A DNA stretch of 64,000 bases from Neptunicoccus cionae (GTDB lineage: Bacteria > Pseudomonadota > Alphaproteobacteria > Rhodobacterales > Rhodobacteraceae). Location: positions 248,001 through 312,000 of the forward strand of contig NZ_BMKA01000003.1 in NCBI RefSeq assembly GCF_014643735.1, in the 5' to 3' direction. Shown here in pieces: positions 44,839-55,362 of this stretch; the stretch's first letter is position 1, and each line of letters begins with the position of its first letter. The position numbers were made by a program, and so were the translations under genes. The notes under the pieces are model-generated. The model had not been told where the DNA came from. It made no database searches and worked only from the letters and a program-made list of their open reading frames with translations.

Positions 44839-45903
44839 TTGGCATATTTTACCTTTTATGAGGTTAACGGCGATCCGTTAAACAGCAGCCATCTCCGTCT
44901 GGGGTCCAGTGGACGTGCCTATATCGAAGATAACGACGGCTTTCTAGAATCCGGTGCAGATGACACCGGGGTGCAATTCTCCATCGACGGCGAAGATTTC
45001 TATTCTTCTGCCTGGCCCGATTACACCTCAACAGGTGATAAGGTTGAAATATTTTCGGCCACCGTGCGCATCCAAGGATCGGAAGAGACCGTTACCTTTG
45101 CCTATCTCACTTCCGAAAGGGATGGTGTAGATGACAGGGTCGATCGGATTGTCCAGCTTTCCGGCCCCGAATTCAGCCCGAGGATGCGGCTGCGCGACAT
45201 CGAGCTAGAAACGGGGAATGACAATGTCCCTTACAATTCAATCCCCTCGATCATCTGCTTTACACCAGACGCCATGATCACCACCCCGCGTGGGCAGGTG
45301 GCCGTGCAGGATTTGCAGGTGGGTGATCTGGTGATCACAGCTGACAACGGTTTGCAAGCCATCCGCTGGATCGGACGCAAACGGATGAGCGGCGCGCGCC
45401 TTCAGGCCTATCCGGAGTTGCGCCCCGTGCGCATTCGCAAAGATGCCTTTGGGCCAGGACAACCGACACGCGATCTCTGGGTATCGCCCCAGCACCGAAT
45501 GCTGGTGCGTTCCGAACGGGCGGCGCTGGATTTTGGCGAAACCGAGATGCTTCTCCCTGCCAAGGGCCTGTTGAACGACAGCTCTATCACGGTGGATTAC
45601 GGTATGCGGGAGACGGATTACATCCATATTCTGTTCGATCGCCATGAGGTGATTTTTGCCAATGGCACACCCAGCGAAAGCTTTCATCCAGGTCACCATG
45701 CAATTGACACGATCGACGACGAAGCCCGCACCGAACTGTTTGAGATATTCCCCGAACTCGAGACCACACCAACGGATTACGGCCCTACAGCGCGGCTTAG
45801 CCTCAAGGTGCGGGAAACCCGTGCATTCCTACGTCGAGGTGGTGGGGGCAGAGCGGGATCGATAAGGAAATTTCGTAACGACTCCAACCGCTTCGCAATG
45901 TGA
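44839..45903 (+). CDS. Hint-domain protein (first of two)
   Basis: A 354-residue protein with N-terminal ~135 residues of unknown fold (FTFYEVNGDPLNSSHLRLG) and a Hint domain starting at C140 (CFTPDAMITTPRGQVAVQDLQVGDLV). It holds the late Hint histidine region WVSPQHRML and ends with HILFDRHEVIFANGTPSESFHPG. Such Hint_2 proteins are common in Rhodobacteraceae, with unknown function; self-cleavage is possible but not shown. It begins with TTG; no ATG fits, and the second Hint protein has a similar N-terminus (ITFYETLG), which supports this start. Regulation: CtrA site and structured leader upstream. Confidence 0.85.
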   Translation: MAYFTFYEVNGDPLNSSHLRLGSSGRAYIEDNDGFLESGADDTGVQFSIDGEDFYSSAWPDYTSTGDKVEIFSATVRIQGSEETVTFAYLTSERDGVDDRVDRIVQLSGPEFSPRMRLRDIELETGNDNVPYNSIPSIICFTPDAMITTPRGQVAVQDLQVGDLVITADNGLQAIRWIGRKRMSGARLQAYPELRPVRIRKDAFGPGQPTRDLWVSPQHRMLVRSERAALDFGETEMLLPAKGLLNDSSITVDYGMRETDYIHILFDRHEVIFANGTPSESFHPGHHAIDTIDDEARTELFEIFPELETTPTDYGPTARLSLKVRETRAFLRRGGGGRAGSIRKFRNDSNRFAM

Positions 45904-46034
45904 CCAGAAAGACTCAATCAGATGAAAACACATGCGATCCGTGATTAACAGAATTGAACACCATCCCGCCATGCCGCAGGATGGGTTCATAAAACGATCC
46001 GGCAAAAGCTGGACAGACATGAGGCAGGCGATAA

Positions 46035-46058
46035 CGTCCCCGCGACGAGGCGGGGACG
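46035..46058 (+). other. GC-rich hairpin before the second Hint gene
   Basis: The arms CGTCCCCGC (46035-46043) and GCGGGGACG (46050-46058) form a 9-bp stem with a 6-base loop, 24 bases before the GTG start. No T run follows, so it is not a plain terminator. Confidence 0.5.
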
Positions 46059-46082
46059 GCATCCCGAACAAACAGGTGTGAT

Positions 46083-47039
46083 GTGAACATCACCTTTTAC
46101 GAAACGCTCGGGCGCCCCGGGGCTGACCCTGATTGCACAATTTTATCAACGGGAACCGCGGAACTGGCGGTGGCCCAAGACACGCTGCTGAACGCAGTGG
46201 CACCACAGGCGCGCTGTCAGATTGACGGCGTGGACTATCAAATTTGCGGACCCGATGCCGATTCAGTCTGGATGGGTACGATTAATCCGGACCGTCGGGA
46301 CCAGCGATCGGTTGAATTTGCCGAACTGCGCCGCGAAGACGGCCAGCGCAGCCCGCCCCGCATCGTTTTGATTAAAGGACACGTTGCACGGGGCGAGGCG
46401 ATTTGCGAGCTTTCCCCAAGCAATGAAACTGCCGCATTTGATGCGGATGGCATGGTGTGTTTTACCCAAGGGTGCCGTATCCTGACGGCCTTTGGCGATT
46501 TGCCGGTGGAGCACCTGCGCGTCGGGGATCTGGTTCATACGGTTGACCACGGTTTGCAACCGATCCGCTGGATCGGCGCGCGCGCGGTTTCACGGTCTCG
46601 TATTGATATGGCCGGACATCTGTGCCCTGTCATTATCCGGCGTGACAGCTTTGGCCCCGGTCTGCCGTCAAACGATATACGGGTCTCTCAGAAGCATCGT
46701 ATCTTGCTGGAAACGCCAGAGATCACTCAAGCATTTGGCGAGGGTGGCATATTCGCGCCCGCATCGGTTCTGGCGGGTGAAGGCACCGTCCTTTTGGACC
46801 CTGCACCGAAAGACACCCGCTATATCCATCTGCTGTTTGACGAACATCAGGTGATTTTTGCAGACGGCATCCCGACCGAAAGCTTTTATCCCTGCACCAA
46901 CGGGTTGATGTCCCTAACGCCGCAGGATCGAACCGAAATCTTTTCTATCATGCCCGATCTGGCCGAACACCCGCTGCGCTATGGTCCGTGCGCGCGTCCT
47001 TTGTTGCCCAGTCAGCTAAAGCAGATCCTTGCTGCGTGA
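46083..47039 (+). CDS. Hint-domain protein (second of two)
   Basis: A 318-residue paralogue of the upstream gene. The N-terminal domain starts ITFYETLGRPG, and the Hint domain begins at C126 (CFTQGCRILTAFGDLPVEHLRVGDLV). Conserved blocks are DSFGPGLPSNDIRVSQKHRIL and LLFDEHQVIFADGIPTESF. It starts with GTG behind AGG at 46074-46076. Its stop overlaps the start of the RHH gene by one base (TGATG), so translation is probably coupled. Both Hint genes use weak start codons, which suggests low expression. Confidence 0.85.
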   Translation: MNITFYETLGRPGADPDCTILSTGTAELAVAQDTLLNAVAPQARCQIDGVDYQICGPDADSVWMGTINPDRRDQRSVEFAELRREDGQRSPPRIVLIKGHVARGEAICELSPSNETAAFDADGMVCFTQGCRILTAFGDLPVEHLRVGDLVHTVDHGLQPIRWIGARAVSRSRIDMAGHLCPVIIRRDSFGPGLPSNDIRVSQKHRILLETPEITQAFGEGGIFAPASVLAGEGTVLLDPAPKDTRYIHLLFDEHQVIFADGIPTESFYPCTNGLMSLTPQDRTEIFSIMPDLAEHPLRYGPCARPLLPSQLKQILAA

Positions 47040-47272
47040 TGGATTATGATCGCCCGCGCAAACATTCCCTGTCCCTGAAAGGACACCGCACCAGCGTTTC
47101 GCTGGAGCAGGAGTTCTGGGACGCGTTCCGCGCCATCGCACAGGCCGAAGGTGTGGCGCTGAACGCATTGGCGGCGCGCATTGACGGGGAACGGGGGATG
47201 GATTGCGGGCTCGCCTCTGCTATCCGGTTGTTTGTGTTCCGCTGGTATCGGGATCACGGGGCGTCAGACTAA
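47039..47272 (+). CDS. ribbon-helix-helix domain protein
   Basis: A 77-residue protein of the RHH_4 type, with KHSLSLKGHRTSVSLEQEFWDAFRAIA as the DNA-binding strand and helix. RHH proteins bind DNA as dimers. In related genomes this gene usually follows fumC directly; here two Hint genes lie between, suggesting an insertion. It starts one base inside the second Hint gene and overlaps the convergent P450 gene by 53 bases at its 3' end. Confidence 0.85.
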   Translation: MDYDRPRKHSLSLKGHRTSVSLEQEFWDAFRAIAQAEGVALNALAARIDGERGMDCGLASAIRLFVFRWYRDHGASD

Positions 47273-48623
47273 GGTGGATACCATCCTGCGCGCGTACGGT
47301 CAGATGGGCCGCAGGCACAGGGATTTTCCCTGGCACAGCTTCAAACCGGAAAGATTTGACCAGCATCGCCAGCAGCAACACGCCTTCCACCATCGCAAAA
47401 CCGGCACCGGTGCAAACGCGCGGACCCGATGAAAACGGAATATACGCTTCACGTGCGGGGGTTTTGGTTTCCGGCCTGTCCCAGCGATCCGGATCAAACA
47501 CATCCGGCTTGTCCCAGAACCGCTGATGCCGCCCTAGATGCCACGGAGAGATCACGATCTGGCTGCCAACCTTGATACTGCGCTTGCGAAAGGTCTCCGG
47601 CTTTAGATTCTCGCGTACCATCATCGGCACAGGGGGATAAAGCCGCAGTGCCTCGCGAAAGACGTTGCGGGTAAAGGGCATTTTCGACAGGTTTTTGAAA
47701 GTGAAATCACCGTCCGCGCTGGCGGCTTCAGCCTCGGCCGCGACACGGTTTTGCGCTTCAGGGTCCATCGCCAGCAGGTAAAGTGTCCACGCCAACGCCG
47801 AAGCTGAGGTTTCATGCCCCGCTAAAAAGAAAATCGCCACCTGATCCACCATTTCAGCGCCGGTGAACTTCTCTCCGGTCAGGGGATCAGCGGTTGTCAT
47901 AATTTTCGTGGCCAGATCCTGAGGCGCGGTGCCAGCGGCAATCGCGGCCGTGCGCTCATCGGTCAGCTTGGTCAACAGCGCGCGGATTTTCGCGCTGGTT
48001 TCCTTGGTGCTGCTGCGCTGGAAGGCCGGCATCCAGCGGGGCATTTTAAAGAAACTCGCCACATTCATCAGCGGCTGGGTGCGCTGGTAGTCGCGAAAGT
48101 TCTCAAACACACTACTGGCGTCGTCATCGGTGATGGGAATGGAAAACAGGGTCCGGAAAATCACATCCGCCGCAAGCTTGGAGGTCTGCGCTTCAATTTC
48201 CAGCGGTGCGCCGGTTGCAAGCGGTGTCAGGCGAGCGATCGCGTCATGGCCCGCATCGCGCATGGACGGGAACACATCCCGCAGGCGACCGCCTTCAAAG
48301 GCGGGGTCGATGATACGTCGCTGGCGCTTCCATTTTTCGCCGTTCGATACAAACACCCCGTCCCCAAGCAAGGAATACAGCGCACCGCGAATGATCTCTG
48401 ATTTGGGAAAATCATCGGGACGCTCATTCAGCACGGTTTTGACCAACTCCGGCTGGTTCACGAAGTAGCTGCGAAAGAAGGGCATCCGGAATTCAGCCAT
48501 CCACGCGCGATAAAGGCGTTCCGGTTGGCTGGCGAAGATATCCTTTCGGAACAATTGCACATGCTGCCAGAGCGAGACTTTTTCAGGCCGTGAAGCCGGT
48601 TTGGGGGGCGTGTAATCTGTCAT
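47220..48623 (-). CDS. cytochrome P450
   Basis: A 467-residue haem monooxygenase. It has the I-helix oxygen motif AGHETSASALAWTL, the K-helix EALR, and the haem-cysteine loop FSSGPRVCTGAGFAMVE. No membrane anchor, so it is a soluble bacterial type that needs ferredoxin electron donors; a 2Fe-2S ferredoxin is encoded at 57026. The ATG at 48623 (MTDYTPPK) gives the usual length. It overlaps the upstream hydrolase-like gene by 4 bases. Substrate unknown; fatty-acid or terpenoid hydroxylation would be guesses. Confidence 0.93.
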   Translation of the reverse strand: MTDYTPPKPASRPEKVSLWQHVQLFRKDIFASQPERLYRAWMAEFRMPFFRSYFVNQPELVKTVLNERPDDFPKSEIIRGALYSLLGDGVFVSNGEKWKRQRRIIDPAFEGGRLRDVFPSMRDAGHDAIARLTPLATGAPLEIEAQTSKLAADVIFRTLFSIPITDDDASSVFENFRDYQRTQPLMNVASFFKMPRWMPAFQRSSTKETSAKIRALLTKLTDERTAAIAAGTAPQDLATKIMTTADPLTGEKFTGAEMVDQVAIFFLAGHETSASALAWTLYLLAMDPEAQNRVAAEAEAASADGDFTFKNLSKMPFTRNVFREALRLYPPVPMMVRENLKPETFRKRSIKVGSQIVISPWHLGRHQRFWDKPDVFDPDRWDRPETKTPAREAYIPFSSGPRVCTGAGFAMVEGVLLLAMLVKSFRFEAVPGKIPVPAAHLTVRAQDGIHLSLTPRDPDTSGTQTTG

Positions 48624-49840
48624 CTGGACTGGCTGGTATGGGGATTCACCGCGCGGGTAATCCGCGACGGCGAATGGCCGCGATTGGCAAAACGGTCCCC
48701 CAGAAACTGCGGGCCGGCGGTAACTTTGAAGTAATCGTAATCCTTGGGCTGGTCGAATGCGCAAAGATACTGGAAATGCAGGCGGAAAAACCGGCGGTTC
48801 AACTCCTTGCGCTTGGCCTCTGACAGGGTTTGTGTGAAGGCGGCGGACAGGACCAGCGGATGCAACTGGCCGGTTTCAGGGGCCACGCCCGACACAGCCA
48901 CCGGATCACACAGCGCAAAGGTCGCGCCATCGCCGGGGGCAGAGACATCGACCCAAGACAAGCGGTCCTGCTGGCAAAGATAGTTCAGATCACCCCGCAA
49001 TCGCGCGGCATTGCGCAGGAAACTGACCATCGGGATCACCTGCCCCAAAGTCAGCAACCCAAGGCGCGGGCCATCGGCAGGCACCCTGCCCTGTCGCAAC
49101 AGATCCGCAAGGATGCTCACCGCGAGATGCGCGCCAGAGGAATGCCCCACCACCAGAACCTCGTCCACGTCAGATTGCATCGCGTCTGCAATCCGGTCGG
49201 TGAATTCGGCCATGCGGGTTTCCAGTTCCGGCGAGTTTTCCCCCTTAAACCGCGCGGAATAGCCGTAGTCATGCATCAGGTAGTAGGCGAAGAGTTTGGC
49301 ATCCTTACGTTTGAACCAGATCAGAACGCCGCACAGGATTGCCGCGCCCAGCAGCAGCCCGACGGACCAATGAAGATAGGTGGCTGACAGGAAATAAGCC
49401 GCACCGCCTAGGGCGATGGCCAGCAACAGTTGCAACAGCAACATCGCAACAGGGTAAAGGGCAGCCAGCACCGGACCGATCCGCAGCTTCATCAGGCCAA
49501 ATAATGCGCCTGTGCCGATGTATTCCCACGCCGTTGTCAGCAACAGCAAATAGGTGCGCGGAATATTCTGATCCATCGAGCTTTGGACGATATCCGCCCA
49601 GAACAGGATTTCCGCCTGCGTTTCAACGGATTGGCCGTCGATCTTTGCGTGTATACCCCAGCCGAAATTCTTCACGCCCTTGGATTTGGGTGTCATTTCA
49701 AGGGAGTAGCCAGAGATCGCCGCCTGCTCCGCGCCCTCTTTGCGATACAACTCGCGGTAGCGGCGGGGCGGCACGGGATCGTAGCCGGGGATATAGAACA
49801 ACTGGCGTGTTTGGACCGTGCGCTGTGCCTCTTCGGGCAT
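48620..49840 (-). CDS. membrane-anchored alpha/beta hydrolase-like protein
   Basis: A 406-residue protein, family not firmly identified. The N-terminal part starts RQLFYIPGYDPVPPRRYRELYRKEG, and two or three hydrophobic helices follow (about 100-170). The C-terminal half has VLVVGHSSGAHLAVSIL, a G-x-S-x-G nucleophile elbow, so it is probably a serine hydrolase domain facing the cytoplasm. It overlaps the P450 gene by 4 bases (same strand), implying one operon and perhaps one pathway. The YIPGYDP motif resembles lipase-like proteins of the DUF900/PGAP class. Confidence 0.75.
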   Translation of the reverse strand: MPEEAQRTVQTRQLFYIPGYDPVPPRRYRELYRKEGAEQAAISGYSLEMTPKSKGVKNFGWGIHAKIDGQSVETQAEILFWADIVQSSMDQNIPRTYLLLLTTAWEYIGTGALFGLMKLRIGPVLAALYPVAMLLLQLLLAIALGGAAYFLSATYLHWSVGLLLGAAILCGVLIWFKRKDAKLFAYYLMHDYGYSARFKGENSPELETRMAEFTDRIADAMQSDVDEVLVVGHSSGAHLAVSILADLLRQGRVPADGPRLGLLTLGQVIPMVSFLRNAARLRGDLNYLCQQDRLSWVDVSAPGDGATFALCDPVAVSGVAPETGQLHPLVLSAAFTQTLSEAKRKELNRRFFRLHFQYLCAFDQPKDYDYFKVTAGPQFLGDRFANRGHSPSRITRAVNPHTSQSR

Positions 49841-49905
49841 TTTGAAAACCTGATACTGCTAGACTCCTACCACTATAGCGGCAAAATCCAGCGAAACTAA
49901 GGCAT

Positions 49906-50658
49906 TTATCCGATCCGCGCCAATGCGGGAAAGGTTTCAAGCAGCCAGTAGGAAAACACAGAGAAGAGATCAAAGACCAGCATCAGACCCACGCCAATCA
50001 GCAGGGCGCCCATGATTTTTTCGATCAACGCCATGTGGCGTTTAAAGCGGTTCATGATGACAACGGCACGGTTGATATAGACAGCGGCCAAGATGAACGG
50101 CAAGCCAAGGCCGAGCGCGTAAAACCCCATCAGCGTTGTGCCCCGCGCGATGGAGCCGTCTTGCGCTGCAACCGACAGGATCGCGCCAAGAATTGGTCCG
50201 ATACAAGGGGTCCAGCCAAAGGCAAAGGCAAGGCCAAGAATATAGGCACCAAAGGCGCTGCCGCCCTGATCGCCTGCATCTATGCGGGCTTCGCGGTACA
50301 GGAATGGCAAGCGGATCAAGCCGATAAAATGCAGGCCGAACAGGATGATAACAGCACCAGCTGTGATGCCAAACGCCCGCTGGTTCTGCAAAAACATCTG
50401 CCCCAGCAGGGAAGACGTGAAGCCAAGGAAGATAAAGACCGTCGACAGCCCAAGGGCGAAAAAGATCGCGGCGGTGATCACCGGTCGGCGGGATTGTTTG
50501 CCTTCGGTCATATCCGCCATGGAAATCCCGCCCATATAGGCGATGTAAGGCGGCACGATGGGCAAAACACACGGGCTGAGAAAGGAGATCACACCGGCCA
50601 GCAGCGCGACCAGAAGCGAGGGCAGCAGGGCTGCGTCTATGACATCTATACCAAACAT
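49906..50658 (-). CDS. ccdA: cytochrome c biogenesis protein CcdA
   Basis: A 250-residue protein with six membrane helices. The two redox cysteines are in ISFLSPCVLPIVPPYIAY and GWTPCIGPILGAIL. CcdA passes reducing equivalents from thioredoxin across the inner membrane for cytochrome c haem ligation. Divergent from tusA. Confidence 0.93.
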   Translation of the reverse strand: MFGIDVIDAALLPSLLVALLAGVISFLSPCVLPIVPPYIAYMGGISMADMTEGKQSRRPVITAAIFFALGLSTVFIFLGFTSSLLGQMFLQNQRAFGITAGAVIILFGLHFIGLIRLPFLYREARIDAGDQGGSAFGAYILGLAFAFGWTPCIGPILGAILSVAAQDGSIARGTTLMGFYALGLGLPFILAAVYINRAVVIMNRFKRHMALIEKIMGALLIGVGLMLVFDLFSVFSYWLLETFPALARIG

Positions 50659-50750
50659 ATCCCTGCTCTACGCGAAGCGCAGGCTTGCGTCATCCATCAT
50701 TTGATCACGCTTGCGTGGACTTTTGCAACAAAGCGGACTATCTGGCGGTT

Positions 50751-50990
50751 ATGGAATTTGATGACCAACTAGATGCAACCGGATTGCTGTGTCCTTTGCC
50801 AGTGCTAAAGGCGCGAAAACGGCTGTTGGCGTTGCAATCGGGTCAGGTTTTGAAGGTCTGTGCGGATGATCCCGCCGCGGTGATCGACATGCCCCATTTT
50901 TGCGCCGAACAAGGGCATGACCTTGTCGCCAGCACAGAAGAGACCAGCGCCGCTGGCGCGATTCAGGTTTATTTCATCGCCAAAGGCTAA
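50751..50990 (+). CDS. tusA: sulfurtransferase TusA-family protein
   Basis: A 79-residue protein with the TusA motif LCPLPVLKAR around C14, and ADDPAAVIDMPHFC and ADD-type helix segments. TusA-family proteins carry sulfur from a cysteine desulfurase to acceptors such as tRNA thiolation, or to redox sulfur transfer. The ATG at 50751 is chosen because it starts the domain; the frame start at 50685 adds non-homologous residues. It ends 4 bases into a convergent Lrp gene. Confidence 0.88.
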   Translation: MEFDDQLDATGLLCPLPVLKARKRLLALQSGQVLKVCADDPAAVIDMPHFCAEQGHDLVASTEETSAAGAIQVYFIAKG

Positions 50991-51438
50991 AGCAGTAACG
51001 GGCTGGTTTCCTCGCTTAGCAGGACATTGGAATCCACCGCGCCTGCCCCAGGTAACGTCATGATCCGGCGGCGCAGCACCCGTTCAAAATCGGCAATATC
51101 GCGGGCAACGACCTTTAAACGGTAATCATAAAGCCCCAAGACATGCTGAACCACTTGAACTTCGGGGATGGCGATAACGGCGCGTTCAAAATCCTCAACG
51201 CTGACGCGGCCCCGTGTGGCGAGCTTGATGCCAAGGAACACCGTCACACCAAAACCCAGCGCCTCTTGGTTCAGGCGGATACTGCGCCCGCTGATAACGC
51301 CACTGTCCTCCAGCTTGCGAATCCGGCGCCAGCAGGCGGGTTGGGACAGACCGACCCGTTTGGCCACCGCTGCTGCATTGAGCGATCCGTCTTTTTGAAG
51401 GCTGCGCAAAATCGCGCGGTCGGTATCATCCAGATCCA

Positions 51439-51442
<4 letters not shown>
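50987..51442 (-). CDS. Lrp/AsnC-family regulator (downstream copy)
   Basis: A 151-residue protein with an N-terminal helix-turn-helix (DDTDRAILRSLQKDGSLNAAAVAKRVGLSQPACWRRIRKLEDSG) and a C-terminal RAM effector domain (VQVVQHVLGLYDYRLKVVARD). It overlaps its upstream paralogue by 4 bases, so the pair is co-expressed. Such proteins usually sense amino acids; the adjacent ilvC suggests branched-chain amino acids. Confidence 0.9.
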
Positions 51443-53053
<1,611 letters not shown>

Positions 53054-53084
53054 ACGCGGGATTAACGTGTTTGGAATAAACGGG

Positions 53085-53112
53085 AAGGGCATCGCAAGCG
53101 GTGCCCTTTTTG
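53085..53112 (+). terminator. ilvC terminator
   Basis: The stem AAGGGCATCGC / GCGGTGCCCTT (with one bulge) spans 53085-53108 and is followed by TTTT, 32 bases after the ilvC stop. Confidence 0.85.
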
Positions 53113-53206
53113 CCTTTTGGGTCCACCCGAATAGATTAAAGACACCTTTAGACAGTTATTAGCAACGCATTCACAATGCACCAGCACGTCCTTTACATGG
53201 AATAAC

Positions 53207-54124
53207 ATGACCCCTTCCCCGCAGAACCCCGGCCTGATCAACTGGCTGTCCATCATTGCCCTTGGCGCCATTTGGGGCGGTGCCTTTCTGTCTACAAAAC
53301 TGGCGCTTGACGGGTTTGGCCCGTGGTGGGTTGCCTCTGGGCGTGTGGGGATCGCTGCGGTGGCGATTACGATTCTTGGCACGCTGATGGGTCAGGGATT
53401 GCATCAGATCAAAGGGATGCGGAACTGGCTGTTTATCATTGCATTCGGGCTAACCTCGGTTGCGGCCGGCATGGCGTTGCTGGCTTTCGGGCAGCAATAT
53501 GTGCCATCGGCCTTTGCTGGAATTTCTATGGGCGCTGTTCCGTTGCTGATCCTGCCGCTCGCTGCGGTATTTTCCAAAGAGGAAGGCATCGGGCCGAGAC
53601 GGATTGCGGGATTTGTCGTCGGGTTTATCGGGCTGATTGTATTGATGGGTCCGAAAGCCTTGTCGTCAACGGGCCGTGATCTGGAGACTTTGGGCCAACT
53701 GGCGTGTGTTGGGACCGCTGCGATGTATGCAATCGGGTCCATAATCACGCGGCGCAGCCCGCCCATGCCTCAGCTTGCGTTTGCGGCTGCTACTCTTTGG
53801 GTCGGAACCATCGTGTTGGTTCCTATTGCCATCGTGCTAGAGGGCGTACCCCAAAGCCTTGCGACACCCGCCGGTTATGCCCTGCTTTACGCGGCCCTGA
53901 TCCCCACAGCTGTCGGGGCTGTGATGCGCGTGCGTATCATCAAGTCCGCCGGTTCAGTATTTATGAGCCTGACCAGCTATATGGTTCCGCTCTGGTCCGT
54001 AGCCTTCGGGGCTTTGTTGCTCGGCGAGACAATAACCCTGTCGATGTATCTGGGCATGGGGTTGGTTCTTGGGGGAATCGCGATCAGCCAGAGCCGCGCT
54101 TTGATTGCATTTTGGAGAAAATAG
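53207..54124 (+). CDS. EamA-family drug/metabolite transporter (first copy)
   Basis: A 305-residue membrane protein with ten hydrophobic helices in two EamA repeats (LNWLSIIALGAIWGGAFLSTKLALDGF in the first; RSPPMPQLAFAAATLWVGTIV in the second). DMT proteins export metabolites such as amino acids. A close relative at 55363 has the same length and conserved blocks (IGSIITR, PVW/PLWSVAFG), so the two genes are paralogues flanking a LysR gene. Confidence 0.88.
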   Translation: MTPSPQNPGLINWLSIIALGAIWGGAFLSTKLALDGFGPWWVASGRVGIAAVAITILGTLMGQGLHQIKGMRNWLFIIAFGLTSVAAGMALLAFGQQYVPSAFAGISMGAVPLLILPLAAVFSKEEGIGPRRIAGFVVGFIGLIVLMGPKALSSTGRDLETLGQLACVGTAAMYAIGSIITRRSPPMPQLAFAAATLWVGTIVLVPIAIVLEGVPQSLATPAGYALLYAALIPTAVGAVMRVRIIKSAGSVFMSLTSYMVPLWSVAFGALLLGETITLSMYLGMGLVLGGIAISQSRALIAFWRK

Positions 54125-54154
54125 CCCTCCCGTGGGAGGAGGATACGGGAGGGC
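54124..54154 (+). terminator. hairpin at the end of the first EamA gene
   Basis: The perfect 10-bp stem GCCCTCCCGT / ACGGGAGGGC (54124-54133 with 54145-54154) starts within the EamA stop codon. No T run follows, so termination strength is uncertain. Confidence 0.5.
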
Positions 54155-54356
54155 CACTTAGAACAAACGACATCCGGGAGGAGGTGGATGCGTTTGTATT
54201 CTGCATTCTATTTCAGCGTTGCGAAGGTCGGTGCCTCCATTTTATGCTGCGCCGCAGAAATCTCTGCTGCAATGCAGTAATATCGTGGGACATCTGACAA
54301 AACAACACTAGATGTTGTCACAACGGGTTTGCCATTTTGGAAACAGGTCAAGAGAC

Positions 54357-55244
54357 ATGGATACGGCAGGATTAATGGTGGTTTTCGCGAAAGTTGTCGA
54401 CAGCGGCAGCTTTTCAGGGGCTGCGCGCAGCTTGGGGCGGACGCCTTCTTCGGTCAGCAAACAGATCAGCCAGCTGGAAGACCGGATGCACACGCGATTG
54501 CTCCACCGCACGAAAGACGGCATTCTGCTGACGGACACGGGGCGGGATTTCTATGCGAAATGCGCCGAGATCGCTGCACTGGTCCGCGATGCTACCGAGG
54601 AGGTGGATGAGGCCGAAGGACAACCCCGCGGTTTGTTGAAAGTCATCAGTTCGGTCGCATTCGGCAAAGCCCGCCTGATCCCCCTGATGCCGGAGTTTCT
54701 GGACCTTTACCCAGAGGTGTCGCTGCAACTGGAACTGTCAGATCGCAGTGCTGACATAGAAGCAGAGGATCTCGACGCTGCGGTGCGTTTTGCAGAGCAG
54801 ATGGACAATCCAAACGTGATCGCGCGGCGGATCTTTACCAACGAGCGAATGATCTGTGCATCGCGCGAGTATCTTGACCACTACGGGATGCCGGAAACGC
54901 TGGAACAACTGGCCCAGCACAACTGTCTGCAAGTCACCAAAATCCGGCGACGCAACACGTGGGAAATGATTGGACCCGATGGGCCGGAGAAGATTGAGGT
55001 GACGGGTAATTTCTTTGGCAACTCCGCCGATGTGATCTACCGCGCCACGCTCAACGGGTTGGGGGTCTCGCGGCTGTCGACTTTTATCGTGGATAAGGAT
55101 CTGGAAACGGGCCGTCTGGTGCGGGTTTTGCCGGATTACGTACAGCCCCACGCGGATGTCGCGGTGATTTACGCGGAAAAACGGAATCTGGCGCCAAAGA
55201 TCAGGGTTTTCGTGGACTTCCTGTCAGAGAAGCTGTCCCGATAG
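54357..55244 (+). CDS. LysR-family transcriptional regulator
   Basis: A 295-residue regulator with an N-terminal helix-turn-helix (DTAGLMVVFAKVVDSGSFSGAARSLGRTPSSVSKQISQLE) and a periplasmic-binding-protein-like effector domain. It lies between two paralogous EamA transporters, all on the + strand, and may control the one after it. The ATG at 54357 matches the family start. Confidence 0.9.
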   Translation: MDTAGLMVVFAKVVDSGSFSGAARSLGRTPSSVSKQISQLEDRMHTRLLHRTKDGILLTDTGRDFYAKCAEIAALVRDATEEVDEAEGQPRGLLKVISSVAFGKARLIPLMPEFLDLYPEVSLQLELSDRSADIEAEDLDAAVRFAEQMDNPNVIARRIFTNERMICASREYLDHYGMPETLEQLAQHNCLQVTKIRRRNTWEMIGPDGPEKIEVTGNFFGNSADVIYRATLNGLGVSRLSTFIVDKDLETGRLVRVLPDYVQPHADVAVIYAEKRNLAPKIRVFVDFLSEKLSR

Positions 55245-55362
55245 GGATATGTCGGGAATGAGTATTTCGGGATCATTGAAGCTGTTTTCTACAGGAGTAC
55301 AAAAAGGGATGCGCCCGGAGGATTAGGGCGTTATGTGGTAGTCTTAATTTAAGGATATTGCC

